From NCBI RefSeq assembly GCF_007954505.1, contig NZ_CP042412.1:1984001-2048000 (forward strand): 64,000 nt of DNA, written 5' to 3'. Under the pieces are notes generated by a model. The model ran no database searches. It had not been told where the DNA came from and saw nothing but the letters and a program-made list of their open reading frames with translations. Positions 34,407-43,658 of this stretch are shown here, one piece after another (positions within the stretch are counted from its first letter, which is position 1; every line of letters starts with the position of its first letter). Source of the DNA: Microbacterium sp. CBA3102 (lineage in GTDB: Bacteria; Actinomycetota; Actinomycetes; Actinomycetales; Microbacteriaceae). The position numbers were made by a program, and so were the translations under genes.

Positions 34407-35287
34407 CGGAGGGACCTCGTCTCTCGCGGTTCGAATCGGTCCCGGAGTCCGTCGCCGATGATGTTGATGCACAGGATCGAGATCACCAGCACGATGCCGG
34501 GGATGATGAGGAGTTGCGGCGCCTGTGTCATGTAGAGCATCCCCTGCTGGATGAGCAGTCCGAGAGAAGCCTCCGGTACCTGCACGCCGAAGCCGAGGAA
34601 ACTCAGCCCGCCCTCGACGAGGATCGCGACGGACAGGGCATAGCTCGCCTGCACGGCGATGGTGCCCGCGATGTTCGGCAGCAGCCGCCGGGCGAAGATC
34701 ACGGGGGTCCTCACGCCGCTGATGCGCGCCGACACGATGAAGTCGCGGTCGGCGACTCCTCTCGTCGCGATGCGGACGACGCGGGTCATGAGAGGGATCG
34801 TGATCACGACGATGCTGATGATCGCGGCGGGCCGACCGGGGCCGATGAGCGCGGACACGAGGATCGCGAGCACGAGCGCGGGGAAGGCGTACAGGACGTC
34901 CGCGACGCGCATGACCGCTTCGTTGACGGCGCCTCCGTAATATCCTGCGAGCATTCCGAGGATCGTGCTCACCACCGCGGAGCAGAGGACCGCGATGAGG
35001 GAGACCACGAGTGTCGTCGCGGTTCCCTGGAAGAGCCGAGGCAACAGCGAGCGGCCAAGGTTGTCGGTGCCGAGCGGAGCGATCGCGGAGGGGCCCTCGA
35101 GGCGCCCGGCGACCGTCGCATCGGTGGAACCGGTCAGGCCGGAGAGAACCGCGATCACGGTGGCGACGACGATCACCCCCAGCACGATCACGGCCGTGCG
35201 CAGGACGGCATCGCTGCGTCGCCACGCGCCTCGGGATGACTGTCCGGCCGCGCGGATGCGATGGGCGGCTGTGGGTGCGATGGTCAT
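34403..35287 (-). CDS. ABC importer permease (OppC/DppC-like)
   Basis: This 294-residue permease has a hydrophobic N-terminal anchor (about residues 27-50), PLGTDNLGRSLLPRLFQG, the characteristic linker of DppC/OppC, and five further membrane segments. Coupling to the ATPase occurs through RISGVRTPVIFARRLLPN, the EAA-type loop. Start ATG 35287 overlaps the upstream permease stop (ATGA). It belongs to the ten-gene operon beginning at the copper amine oxidase. Confidence 0.9.
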   Translation of the reverse strand: MTIAPTAAHRIRAAGQSSRGAWRRSDAVLRTAVIVLGVIVVATVIAVLSGLTGSTDATVAGRLEGPSAIAPLGTDNLGRSLLPRLFQGTATTLVVSLIAVLCSAVVSTILGMLAGYYGGAVNEAVMRVADVLYAFPALVLAILVSALIGPGRPAAIISIVVITIPLMTRVVRIATRGVADRDFIVSARISGVRTPVIFARRLLPNIAGTIAVQASYALSVAILVEGGLSFLGFGVQVPEASLGLLIQQGMLYMTQAPQLLIIPGIVLVISILCINIIGDGLRDRFEPRETRSLR

Positions 35288-36249
35288 CGGCGGCTCCCTC
35301 CGGTCAGGCGCAGGCGCGGATCCAGCGCGTTGGCGATCAAGTCGACGATGAGGCTCGCGGCGATGAAGACGACCGCGGCGAGGAGCACGGCGCTCTGCAC
35401 GATCGCGTAGTCGCGTCGACCGAGGGCAGTCTGCAGATACGAGCCCATGCCGGGGATGTCGAAGACGAACTCGACGATCACCGTGCCTCCGAGCAGGACG
35501 GCGACCAGTGCCCCCACGATCGTGAGGATGGGAGCCGCCGCGTTGCGCAGCACGTGGTGCCGCACGATGAATCCGGGTGTCTCCCCGCGTGCGACGGCTG
35601 CCTGCACGTGCGGCTCGACGAGGACGTTCATGACGGCATCCCTCGTGTTCCGGGCGACCACGGCCACGCAGCCGACGGACAGAACCGTGACCGGGAGCAC
35701 CAGCGATCCGAAGAAGCGTGCCGGATCGACGGCGAAGGGGGCGAAGCGTCCGAGCGACACCCCGAGACCCAGGGTCGACACGGCGAAGACCACGAGTCCC
35801 GCGAGGAGGAACTCGGGGATGCTGATGCCGAGCGCGCTGACGATACGACCCGCCGCGCCGGCCGAACCCTCCGAGCGGAGCGCGGCGATGAACCCGAGCG
35901 GGATGCCGACCAGGAGGGTCACGATGATCGTCAGCAACGCGATCGTCGCCGTGACCGGGAGTCTCGCACCGAACTCCTCCGACACCGAGACGTTGGACAC
36001 GAAGGAATACCCCAGGTCGCCGGTGAAGACGCCGAAGAGCCAGTGGAAGTACTGGGCGACGACCGGATCGTCGAGCCCGGATGCGGCCACCGCCTGGGCC
36101 CGCTGCGCCTCGGTGGCGAGCGGACCCAGGACGAGGTCGATGTAGTCGCCGGGCATGAGGCGCACGGAGGCGAAGATCAGCACCGAGACGACGAGCAGCG
36201 TCAGCAGCGCGGCGCCGATGCGCCGGAGCGACCACAGAGCGACGGCCAT
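35284..36249 (-). CDS. ABC importer permease (OppB/DppB-like)
   Basis: This 321-residue permease starts MAVALWSLRRIGAALLTLL, a typical OppB/DppB first membrane helix, with five more segments. The EAA loop is seen around EPHVQAAVARGETPGFIVRH, and FVFDIPGMGSYLQTA near the end is a family signature. ATG 36249 follows the stop of the substrate-binding protein gene by one base. Longer in-frame readings into that gene are not family-like. Confidence 0.9.
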   Translation of the reverse strand: MAVALWSLRRIGAALLTLLVVSVLIFASVRLMPGDYIDLVLGPLATEAQRAQAVAASGLDDPVVAQYFHWLFGVFTGDLGYSFVSNVSVSEEFGARLPVTATIALLTIIVTLLVGIPLGFIAALRSEGSAGAAGRIVSALGISIPEFLLAGLVVFAVSTLGLGVSLGRFAPFAVDPARFFGSLVLPVTVLSVGCVAVVARNTRDAVMNVLVEPHVQAAVARGETPGFIVRHHVLRNAAAPILTIVGALVAVLLGGTVIVEFVFDIPGMGSYLQTALGRRDYAIVQSAVLLAAVVFIAASLIVDLIANALDPRLRLTGGSRR

Positions 36250-36250
36250 G

Positions 36251-37861
36251 TCAGTTGGCGCGGAACTCGGTGAGGTAGCGCAGGAAGTTGCCGTAGCCCT
36301 CGTCGCTGCTGAGCGTCGGGGACAACGACGCCGTGTTCCAGCCGATGGTGGAGGGGCGCAGCACCAGGGGCACCATCTCGCTCTGCTCGTCGGCGAGTGT
36401 GCAGAGGTCCTGGAAGACCGCGGCCCGCTCCTCACCCGGCGCGGTGGTGTACCCGTCCTCGATGAGGGCGTCGAGCTCGTCGCTCCCCTTCATGAAGACC
36501 GCGGAGAATCCGGCGACCTCGGGGTTCCACCACGTCGTGACCATGGCGGGATCGGCGTACCCGGCGAACCAGCTCAGCGCGAGGTCGAAGTCCGCGGGGC
36601 TGCCGTAGACCTTGGCGGAGTACGTGGCGAAGTCGACCTGCTGGATCTCGACCTTGACGCCGATCTCCGCCAGATTCTGCTGCATCACCTGAGCGATCTG
36701 TGCGAGCACCGGCTCGTCGGTGTAGACGAAGAGGTCGAGCTCGAGTCCGCCGACCTCGTCGATCACGGACTTGGCCGCGGCGACGTCCCGGGCCGCGGAA
36801 GGCAGATCCTCCGCGCGGCAGGCATCGGGCAGGACGGCGGGGGTGATGCCGGTGGAGGCGGTCGACCCCCCGAACGCGAGCTCGTTGATCGCGTCACGGT
36901 CGATGGCGGAGTTGATCGCGAAGCGCACGTCCTCATCCTGCAGCGCCTCGTCGCCGGTGAGGGAGTTGATCATCAGGTAGTGGAAGTCGGTGTTCCGCTG
37001 TCCCACCACGGTCACGTCCGCCGCGTTGGCGAGGAGTTCCGCGGAGTCGATCGAGTTCAGCACCGCGAAGTCGGCGGATCCGTCGCGCAGCGCCGCTGCC
37101 CGCGTCGCCTCGTCGCCGACGATGTCGACCGTGAGGGTGGAGAAGCCGAGGGCATCGGCATCCGGGTGGTGGACGTTCGGCTCGAACGTCCACTCCTCGT
37201 CCTGACGGTGAGCGGTCGCGACGAGCGGGCCCGTGCCGAGCATCTCCGTGGTGATGTCGACCTCGCCGGACTCGATCTCCGCCATCGGCAGGATCGCGGC
37301 GGGGGTGTTCGCGAGAGCCGCGAGGAAGGGCGCATAGGGGCTGGACAGCGTGACCGTGACCTCGAGGTCTCCGGTCTCCTCGATCGAGGCGACCGGGCCG
37401 AGCTGTCCGGTCCAGGTGGTGGGGATGTCGATCAGCCGCTGGAGGCTGCCGACGACATCGGCGGCGGTCATCGGGCGTCCGTTCGAGAACACGGCGTCAT
37501 CGGCGAGGGTGAAGACGTACTCGGTGTCGCTCGGAGTCTCCCAGGATGTGGCGAGCTTCGGCGCCACGTCGAGGTTCTCATCGATCGTCGTGAGCGTCTC
37601 GTAGGAGAGCCCTTCGAGCATCCAGGAGCGGGCGGTGGCGGCCCCCTGCGGGTCGAGGCCGCTCGCCTCCGCGGTGTCGTAGTCGACCTGGACGACGAGG
37701 TCGCCGCCCCCGTCGAACGCCTCATCGGCGACGGCGAGGAAGCCGGGTGCGGCTTCGTCCTGAGTGGGTTCGGTTTCGGGTGAGGCGCCGGCGGCGCACC
37801 CGGTGAGGGCGAGGAGGGCGACGGTGGCGACGGCCACCCCCGCACGAGCTGCTTTGTGCAT
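36251..37861 (-). CDS. Peptide/solute-binding lipoprotein (SBP_bac_5)
   Basis: This 536-residue protein is an extracytoplasmic solute receptor of the oligopeptide-binding (family 5) type. The lipobox is LTGC (Cys22), after a short hydrophobic signal, so it is a lipoprotein anchored in the membrane. DPQGAATARSWMLEGLSYETL and FTLADDAVFSNGRPMTAADVV are standard family landmarks. It is followed at once by its permease and ATPase genes. GAAGGGA upstream supports ATG 37861. The specificity pocket cannot be read, but neighbours suggest an amine- or amide-containing ligand. Confidence 0.92.
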   Translation of the reverse strand: MHKAARAGVAVATVALLALTGCAAGASPETEPTQDEAAPGFLAVADEAFDGGGDLVVQVDYDTAEASGLDPQGAATARSWMLEGLSYETLTTIDENLDVAPKLATSWETPSDTEYVFTLADDAVFSNGRPMTAADVVGSLQRLIDIPTTWTGQLGPVASIEETGDLEVTVTLSSPYAPFLAALANTPAAILPMAEIESGEVDITTEMLGTGPLVATAHRQDEEWTFEPNVHHPDADALGFSTLTVDIVGDEATRAAALRDGSADFAVLNSIDSAELLANAADVTVVGQRNTDFHYLMINSLTGDEALQDEDVRFAINSAIDRDAINELAFGGSTASTGITPAVLPDACRAEDLPSAARDVAAAKSVIDEVGGLELDLFVYTDEPVLAQIAQVMQQNLAEIGVKVEIQQVDFATYSAKVYGSPADFDLALSWFAGYADPAMVTTWWNPEVAGFSAVFMKGSDELDALIEDGYTTAPGEERAAVFQDLCTLADEQSEMVPLVLRPSTIGWNTASLSPTLSSDEGYGNFLRYLTEFRAN

Positions 37862-37898
37862 GTCGGTGTTTCCCTTCGGGATGTCGGGCGACGGCCGG

Positions 37899-39926
37899 TC
37901 AGGCGTCGGACGACGACGGGCGGACAGAGAGGTGATGCAGGTGGTGCTCGGTTCGGGCTGTGCCGGCGTCCTCGTGAGCGCAGGCGCAGGCGGTGGGGGA
38001 GGCCGGAACGTCGAGGGTCGGGTTCCGGTCGAAGAAGTCGTGGGGTTTCAGCGTGAAGCCGCAGCTGTCGACCGGCATGATGGGCCAGTCCTCCGTGCGC
38101 GGGAAGTGCGTGAGGCCGAACGTGTGCCACAGCACCAGGTCTGCGCCGTCCAGCGAGGCGTCCTCGGCGACGAAGGCCGGCAGCCCCTGCTCCGGTGCGC
38201 TCTGGTTGACGACGTCGCCGGCGGGATAGCGCTCCTCGGGGTCGTACGCGGTGACCCACAGATCGGCGGTCGCGAAGCGGGCGCGCGAGGCGATCACGGA
38301 TTCGGGGCGTGCGAGGAGGACGGGCTTCCCCTCCGGTGTCAGGACGTAGGAGGTGGGACGACCGAGCCGGTTCGTGGCCGTCGCGCTGCTCACCCGCCAT
38401 GTGCGGTCGACCGACGCGTCGGCCCGGCGCCGCCCCTCGAGCTCGCTGTGAAGCCGGGTCCGGGTGAAGCCGATCGCGCTGCCGTGCAGGTTGTCGTCGG
38501 AGATCGGGAGCGACCGCACGTCGACTTCGTCGATGACGGCAGGCCCGTCGTCGACCGCCATGTCCAGCCGCGCGCAGAACAGGTGCTGGTGGTACGGCGC
38601 CGCGAGCCCCGGGGCCAGCTCGCTCGCGAAGCGGCCGGTGCGCTCGTCATAGGCGGCGGTGAACACGAGTCCGGTGGCCTTGGCCTCGAACTCGATCTTG
38701 CCGTCCAGGTAGAAGTACCAGTAGAAGCCGTAGTCGTAGTTGCCCACCGTGACGAAGAACGAGATCACGAGTCGGCGCTGGCGGCGGACGTCGCTCGATC
38801 CCGTGAACTGCTCGGTGTGCTTCCACAGCACCCCGGCGTCCTCCTCGTGGACGCAGATCACGTTCGGGAGCACCTTCACGTTGCCGCGGGCGTCGGCGAT
38901 CGGGACGTCGAGGTAGGTGATGTCGCCGACGCAGTCGCAGCCGAGTTCCAGCGAGTTCGCGAGTCTGCCGAGGAGATACTCACCGGTGTCGAAGTAGTTC
39001 TGCCAGAAGCGCACGGGCCCCGGGTCGCCGTAGGGCACCAGCATCTCGGCGATCGAGGCGCGGTGCACGATGGGGCGGACCCGGCCCTCGTCCTCGAATC
39101 CGATGCCGTGCAGGATGAGTCCTTCGCGCATGTCGTAGCCGATGCGCAACGACCACTTCTCCCAGGTGATCACGTCTCCCTCGAAGGCGAAGCTCGGTCC
39201 TTCGGGCTGGGTGATGACGATGGGCTTCTGCGTGGTCCGCTCCGGGCCGAAGGTGCCGGGCACGTGATAGTCCGCGGTCTCTTGCGGAATCGGCATCGCG
39301 CCCACGTCGATGACATCGACCACGGTGCGCGCGGCGACGTCGACGTATGCCACCAGTCCGTCGATCGGATGCGCCCAGGGCATGGTCTGCGGAGTGGGCT
39401 GATGGTGTCCGAGCACCCGTGCGAGCCGGCGCCCGCTCTCGCCCTCGATCGGGAAGCGCCCGGCTGACAGCCCGGCCAGAGCGACCGTGCTCGGGTCGTC
39501 GATGCCCCGGGCGGCGAGTGCTTCGGCCCAGCGCTCGTCGGCGCCGATCAACTCGCGGATGATCGCGTGCTCCTCCTGGAGCAGGGGGACCTGGCCGTCC
39601 TGCTCCGGGTCGATGTCGACGTCCGCGACGATCTCGCCGGTGCCGATGTCGACCGAGAGGGCACGAGCGCGTCCGGTGTCGGTCTCGAGCAGCTGGACAC
39701 GGGCGCGGCGGGGGACGGGGCGCCCGGCGGCGACCTCGGAGCGGTCCGGCTCATCGAGTCCGACGTAGGCGATCCGCTGCGCCTCCCCCAGTGCGCCGTG
39801 GGCACGCAGCGTCTCGGAGACCCGCTGCAGCTCGTCCGCGGAGAGCGTCGCGTACGGCGCACCGGATTCGTCTCCGAGCGGGCGCGAACGCTGGACGTGG
39901 TCGGACGGGGAACAGCTGCAGTTCAT
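37899..39926 (-). CDS. Copper-containing primary-amine oxidase
   Basis: This 675-residue enzyme oxidises primary amines to aldehydes with release of ammonia and hydrogen peroxide, using copper and a topaquinone made from a Tyr. Y397 in VGNYDYGFYW is the cofactor precursor; D313 in YFDTGEY is the catalytic base; H446 and H448 in YHQHLF are copper ligands, with a third His near LWHTFGLTHF. All lie at a constant offset of 15 from the Arthrobacter globiformis enzyme numbering that I recall. There is no signal peptide, so it acts in the cytoplasm. ATG 39926 has GGAGA upstream. It is the first gene of the operon that carries the importer. Confidence 0.93.
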   Translation of the reverse strand: MNCSCSPSDHVQRSRPLGDESGAPYATLSADELQRVSETLRAHGALGEAQRIAYVGLDEPDRSEVAAGRPVPRRARVQLLETDTGRARALSVDIGTGEIVADVDIDPEQDGQVPLLQEEHAIIRELIGADERWAEALAARGIDDPSTVALAGLSAGRFPIEGESGRRLARVLGHHQPTPQTMPWAHPIDGLVAYVDVAARTVVDVIDVGAMPIPQETADYHVPGTFGPERTTQKPIVITQPEGPSFAFEGDVITWEKWSLRIGYDMREGLILHGIGFEDEGRVRPIVHRASIAEMLVPYGDPGPVRFWQNYFDTGEYLLGRLANSLELGCDCVGDITYLDVPIADARGNVKVLPNVICVHEEDAGVLWKHTEQFTGSSDVRRQRRLVISFFVTVGNYDYGFYWYFYLDGKIEFEAKATGLVFTAAYDERTGRFASELAPGLAAPYHQHLFCARLDMAVDDGPAVIDEVDVRSLPISDDNLHGSAIGFTRTRLHSELEGRRRADASVDRTWRVSSATATNRLGRPTSYVLTPEGKPVLLARPESVIASRARFATADLWVTAYDPEERYPAGDVVNQSAPEQGLPAFVAEDASLDGADLVLWHTFGLTHFPRTEDWPIMPVDSCGFTLKPHDFFDRNPTLDVPASPTACACAHEDAGTARTEHHLHHLSVRPSSSDA

Positions 39927-39963
39927 GGAGTCTCCATCGGATGTGAGTTCGGGAACGTCTGCG

Positions 39964-39981
39964 TGCCGGAACGTTCCGGCA
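39964..39981. promoter_or_regulatory. Perfect 18-bp palindrome, candidate LacI operator
   Basis: TGCCGGAACGTTCCGGCA is a perfect palindrome with a central CG, the usual form of LacI-family operators. It is 37 bp upstream of the amine oxidase start and about 86 bp before the divergent LacI gene, where it could control both. Confidence 0.65.
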
Positions 39982-39995
39982 AAAGTATGCGATGA

Positions 39996-40026
39996 ATGTG
40001 TTTCAGCGCAAGACCTGATGTGTTTC
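39996..40026. repeat. Direct repeats ATGTGTTTC, 22 bp apart
   Basis: ATGTGTTTC occurs at 39996-40004 and 40018-40026, two helical turns apart, in the space between the LacI gene and its divergent operon. They may be activator sites or part of the promoters; this is inference. Confidence 0.4.
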
Positions 40027-40054
40027 GAGTGGATTACGACGTGCTCCGTGTGGT

Positions 40055-40060
40055 TAGACT
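40055..40060 (+). promoter_or_regulatory. -10 box TAGACT before the LacI gene
   Basis: TAGACT ends 7 nt before ATG 40068. No Shine-Dalgarno sequence is seen. Confidence 0.55.
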
Positions 40061-40067
40061 CGGCCGC

Positions 40068-41087
40068 ATGCAAGAGCCACGACGGGTCAGATTGATCGAC
40101 GTCGCACGGCGCGCGGGGGTCGGGAAGACCACGGCGTCCGATGCGCTGAGCGGCGTCGGGCGCGTCTCGCAGCCCACCAGGGAGGCCGTCCTGGCCGCCG
40201 CGGCGGAGCTCGGCTACTCGGTGAACACCGCGGCCCGGCATCTGCGCGGCGGCAGCATCGGCACGATCGGCATCGTGCTTCCTGAGGTCGTGTCGCGGTC
40301 GGCGTACTACATGGCTTTCACGTTCGGTATCGTCACCAGCGCGGCCGCGCACGACATCGACGTGACGATCGTGAGCCCGTCGGTCTCGTCGGGCCGCTCA
40401 CGTCCGATCCGTGCCGACGGACTCATCATCGGCGACCCGCTCTCCGGTGACCCCGGGCTGCCGGCGCTGATGGCGTCGGGGATCCCCGTCGTCACCCAGG
40501 AGCACCTTCCGGACGACGTCGACGGCGCGCCGGCGGGTGTCGTGTGGTCCTCGCATGAGGCGGGCATGCTCCGGCTCCTCGACGAGATCGATGTCACCGG
40601 CGCCCGGCACCCCGTGCTGCTGGTCGCGCCCGACGCCACCGACTGGTCGCGCCAGCTGGTCTCCGGCTATCGGAAGGGGTGTGCGACACGCGGATTCGAT
40701 CCGGTCATCGCCCCCGTCTCCTTCGAAGCATCGTGGCCCGACGTCAGGGTGGCGACGGAGCGGGTCCTCCAGGCGCATCCGGACACGGACGTGATCATCT
40801 GCGGTCCGGACTCCAGTGCGATCGAGGTCGCCGCCGTCCTCGGACGACAGGGGCGGACGGTCGGTCAGGACATCACGGTGGTATCGTGCGTCGACCACCC
40901 CTCGCTGCCCTTCCTGACCCCGTCGATCACGTCGATCGATCTGCGGCCGCGAGACTCCGGGGTCGCCTGCGCCGAGCTCCTCATCGACCTGATCGAGGGG
41001 CGTGCCGCGCCGGGTACGGACGTCGAGTTCCCGATCTCCGTCGTCGCGCGGGACTCCACCGCCCACCCGCTGCGGGTGCACGCATGA
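40068..41087 (+). CDS. LacI-family transcriptional regulator
   Basis: This 339-residue regulator has an N-terminal HTH (LIDVARRAGVGKTTASDALSGVG, about residues 9-31) followed by the hinge helix and a periplasmic-binding-like sensor domain. The effector should be a small sugar-like or related ligand in most members, but here the regulated operon is amine/amide catabolic. ATG 40068 is supported by the -10 box seven bases upstream. The stop overlaps the CoA-transferase start (ATGA). Confidence 0.9.
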   Translation: MQEPRRVRLIDVARRAGVGKTTASDALSGVGRVSQPTREAVLAAAAELGYSVNTAARHLRGGSIGTIGIVLPEVVSRSAYYMAFTFGIVTSAAAHDIDVTIVSPSVSSGRSRPIRADGLIIGDPLSGDPGLPALMASGIPVVTQEHLPDDVDGAPAGVVWSSHEAGMLRLLDEIDVTGARHPVLLVAPDATDWSRQLVSGYRKGCATRGFDPVIAPVSFEASWPDVRVATERVLQAHPDTDVIICGPDSSAIEVAAVLGRQGRTVGQDITVVSCVDHPSLPFLTPSITSIDLRPRDSGVACAELLIDLIEGRAAPGTDVEFPISVVARDSTAHPLRVHA

Positions 41088-42235
41088 CCGCACCGCTCGA
41101 CGGCATCGTGGTCGCCGACTTCTCCCGTGTGCTCGCCGGGCCCCTGGCGACGATGACGTTGGCCGACCTCGGGGCGCGCGTGATCAAGGTCGAGCGCCCG
41201 GGCACGGGAGACGACACCCGGGCATGGGGGCCGCCGTACGCGGAGTCCGGCATGACGACGTACTTCGAGTCCGCCAACCGGGGCAAGGAGTCGGTCACGC
41301 TCGACCTCACCGACGCCGGAGATCGCGACAGAGCGCTCGAACTCATCGCCCGCAGCGACATCGTGATCGAGAACTTCCGGCCGGGACTGTTCGCCGCACT
41401 GGGATTCGATGAGGAGAAGCTCGCGGCGGCCCATCCGCGTCTCATCTCGGTGTCGGTCAGCGGCTTCGGTCTCGGCGCAGGGGCATCGCTTCCCGGCTAC
41501 GACTTCGTCGCGCAGGCGGTGGGCGGTCTCATGCACATCACCGGTGAGACCGACGGCGAGGCCATGAAGGCGGGGGTCGCGCTCGTCGACGTGCTCACCG
41601 GCAAGGACGCGGTGATCGGCATCCTCGCCGCGCTGCGTCGACGCGAACTGACCGGGCACGGATCGAGGATCGAGGTGAACCTGCTCTCGAGTCTCCAGGC
41701 GGCCCTGGTGAACCAGATGTCCGCGCACCTCGGAGCGGGCGCGGAGCCGGGGCGGCTCGGAAACCGACATCCGTCGATCGCCCCCTACGAGTCGCTGCGT
41801 TGCGCCGATGCGCCGATCGCGGTCGCCTGCGGCAACGATGCCCAGTTCGCGAAGATGGTCACCGCGCTCGGTCGGCCGGAGCTCATCGACGACGAGCGCT
41901 TCCGTCGCAACCCGGACCGTGTCGCGAACCGGGAGGATCTCGTCGTGGAGCTGGAGGGCGCGCTGGTCACGGATACGGCTGCGGCCTGGGCGGAGCGGCT
42001 GAACGAGATCGGCGTCGCCGCGGGGGTCGTGAACTCCGTGGGCGAGGGCGTCGAACTCGCCACGCGTCTGGGCCTCGACCCGGTCCGGGAGCTGATCGGG
42101 GAGGACGGCCGGCGTTCGCGCCAGATCCGGTCACCGCTCACCTGGAAGCCGGAGATCCCCGTGTCGGTGGCGCCTCCGCCCCGGCTGGGCGAACACGACG
42201 CCCGCGTGCGGGCCTGGCTCGACGGCCGCGACTAG
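41084..42235 (+). CDS. CaiB/BaiF-family CoA-transferase (class III)
   Basis: This 383-residue enzyme has the class III CoA-transferase fold: GIVVADFSRVLAGPLATMTLADLGARVIKVERPGTGDD, ANRGKESVTLDL, and SGFGLGAGASLPGYDFVAQA, with GRLGNRHPSIAPYESL in the middle. These enzymes transfer CoA between carboxylates; the glutarate CoA-transferases (SUGCT/GcoT types) belong to the family. Here, next to a glutaryl-CoA-dehydrogenase-like enzyme and an aldehyde dehydrogenase, it would activate a dicarboxylate. The catalytic Asp is expected near residue 165 but not verified. It is coupled to the LacI gene. Confidence 0.9.
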   Translation: MTAPLDGIVVADFSRVLAGPLATMTLADLGARVIKVERPGTGDDTRAWGPPYAESGMTTYFESANRGKESVTLDLTDAGDRDRALELIARSDIVIENFRPGLFAALGFDEEKLAAAHPRLISVSVSGFGLGAGASLPGYDFVAQAVGGLMHITGETDGEAMKAGVALVDVLTGKDAVIGILAALRRRELTGHGSRIEVNLLSSLQAALVNQMSAHLGAGAEPGRLGNRHPSIAPYESLRCADAPIAVACGNDAQFAKMVTALGRPELIDDERFRRNPDRVANREDLVVELEGALVTDTAAAWAERLNEIGVAAGVVNSVGEGVELATRLGLDPVRELIGEDGRRSRQIRSPLTWKPEIPVSVAPPPRLGEHDARVRAWLDGRD

Positions 42236-43569
42236 ACGGATCGATCCCGGATCGCCAACCACAGTTCGGCGGCGACGTCGGGATCGTCCAGCGTGACGCC
42301 GAGCAGGCTCTCTGCGGCGGCGATGCGGGGGCGGACGGTGTTGCGATGCACCCCGAGCTCCCGGGCGGTGCGCTCCGCTTGGTGGCGATGCCGGAGATAC
42401 GACGTCACGGTGCGCAACAGCATCGGGTCCGTCGCCGCGAGCAGGTCCGCCCACCCTGCGGCGCGCGACTCCGGTTCGATCACGAGAGCGGTGTCCGGTG
42501 CGCGACGGTGCAGGGCCAGCGCACGAGCGGTCGCGGCGGGGACGTCGTCGAGGGTGACCGGAGCGCTGAGCACTCCGGACCCGGCGGAGGAGTGCTCATC
42601 GGGGTCGAGGAGTGCGACGACCACGCCGTCCGACTCGGCCGAGAAGATGCTCGGATCCGGGGCCCCCACGAGGACGCGGAACTCCAACGGCAGGTCGAGG
42701 TCGGCGACGGCCGCCAGCGCGCGCGCCGCGGCTGTGTCTCCTCGCAGCGCCAGGGCGGTGAACCACCCTTCGGCTCGTCGGGTGCCGGCCGTCGGCGAGG
42801 TGACCAGTCGCAGGAGCGCGCTCGCGGTGAGGGCGAGCTGACGGTCCGCCCGTGCGAGGGGGCGGCCGGCTCCGATGGCGAGGGCCCCGCGCGTGTGCTC
42901 GCCGTCCGTGACCGCGTGAGCCACGACCGCGGACCCCTGGGACACGAAGGAGGCGGCCTCGACTCCGGATCGGAGGAGCGATCGCTCCACATCGACCCGC
43001 ACCGCGGGCAGGAGGCCTTCGAGGGAGGGCGGATGCAGTGTTCCGAGCGACGCCCCCGGTCCGAAGGGGAGCCAGGCCACCCATCCGCCGATCGCCTGCG
43101 ACATCTGGCGCAGGATCGAGGCGACGGGATCGCGGCCGGCCGCGGCTTGGACCAGCCGCGTGTGCGTGTGGGCGGTGCGCAGCGCCTCATCCTGTCCGCC
43201 CCGTCCGGTGATCGACCAGAACGCCCGCGAGACATCGAGGAAGGGCGCTCCGTCCGGGACCGCGAACACCGGGATGCCGAGCGTCCGACATCGGTCGACG
43301 AGCGCGGCCGGAGGATCGTCCCAGCCCTCGCCGAGGCCGATCCCGATCGCACCGACGTCCTGCGCATCGAGTCGATCCACATAGGCGTCCATCGGTCGGC
43401 TGCGCAGCGGGATGCCCGTGGTGAGCAGCAGCTCTCCGCCGTCCAGGTAGCGGCCGGGATCGTCGAGCTCCGACACGTGCACACCCGTGATCGTCCGCGC
43501 GGCGTCGAACGGCGCGAGCGGGCGCAGCGCGGTGCCCGCCGTGCTGACCAGCTCGCCGAGGGAGACCAT
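42232..43569 (-). CDS. PucR-family helix-turn-helix regulator
   Basis: This 445-residue regulator has a PucR-type N-terminal sensing domain (about residues 8-110), a GGDEF-like central part and a C-terminal HTH_30 domain with TSYLRHRHQAERTARELGVH and RPRIAAAESLLG. PucR members control purine and amino-acid catabolism. It is divergent from the aminotransferase operon and convergent with the CoA-transferase gene. ATG 43569 was preferred to a TTG twelve codons upstream because no signal supports the latter. Its stop overlaps that of the convergent gene. Confidence 0.88.
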   Translation of the reverse strand: MVSLGELVSTAGTALRPLAPFDAARTITGVHVSELDDPGRYLDGGELLLTTGIPLRSRPMDAYVDRLDAQDVGAIGIGLGEGWDDPPAALVDRCRTLGIPVFAVPDGAPFLDVSRAFWSITGRGGQDEALRTAHTHTRLVQAAAGRDPVASILRQMSQAIGGWVAWLPFGPGASLGTLHPPSLEGLLPAVRVDVERSLLRSGVEAASFVSQGSAVVAHAVTDGEHTRGALAIGAGRPLARADRQLALTASALLRLVTSPTAGTRRAEGWFTALALRGDTAAARALAAVADLDLPLEFRVLVGAPDPSIFSAESDGVVVALLDPDEHSSAGSGVLSAPVTLDDVPAATARALALHRRAPDTALVIEPESRAAGWADLLAATDPMLLRTVTSYLRHRHQAERTARELGVHRNTVRPRIAAAESLLGVTLDDPDVAAELWLAIRDRSV

Positions 43570-43645
43570 GCATCCAGTGTGCGGGATGCACAGTGAGTCT
43601 GCCAAGGCTGGGCGAAGTGTTCGTCCGCTCGGGCGTCTGAGCTTC

Positions 43646-43651
43646 TAGCGT
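43646..43651 (+). promoter_or_regulatory. -10 box TAGCGT before the aminotransferase operon
   Basis: TAGCGT ends 7 nt before ATG 43659 with no Shine-Dalgarno sequence, so the operon mRNA is probably leaderless. Confidence 0.5.
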
Positions 43652-43658
43652 CGAGCCC

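Noticed and set aside
36155..37783. Long plus-strand open frame opposite the solute-binding protein gene
   Set aside because: It is rich in Gly, Arg, Glu and Val repeats with no family similarity; it mirrors the high-GC codon bias of the minus-strand gene.
43570..43658. Specific PucR binding site before the aminotransferase gene
   Set aside because: A short CCAAGG palindrome is present but too weak to support a call.
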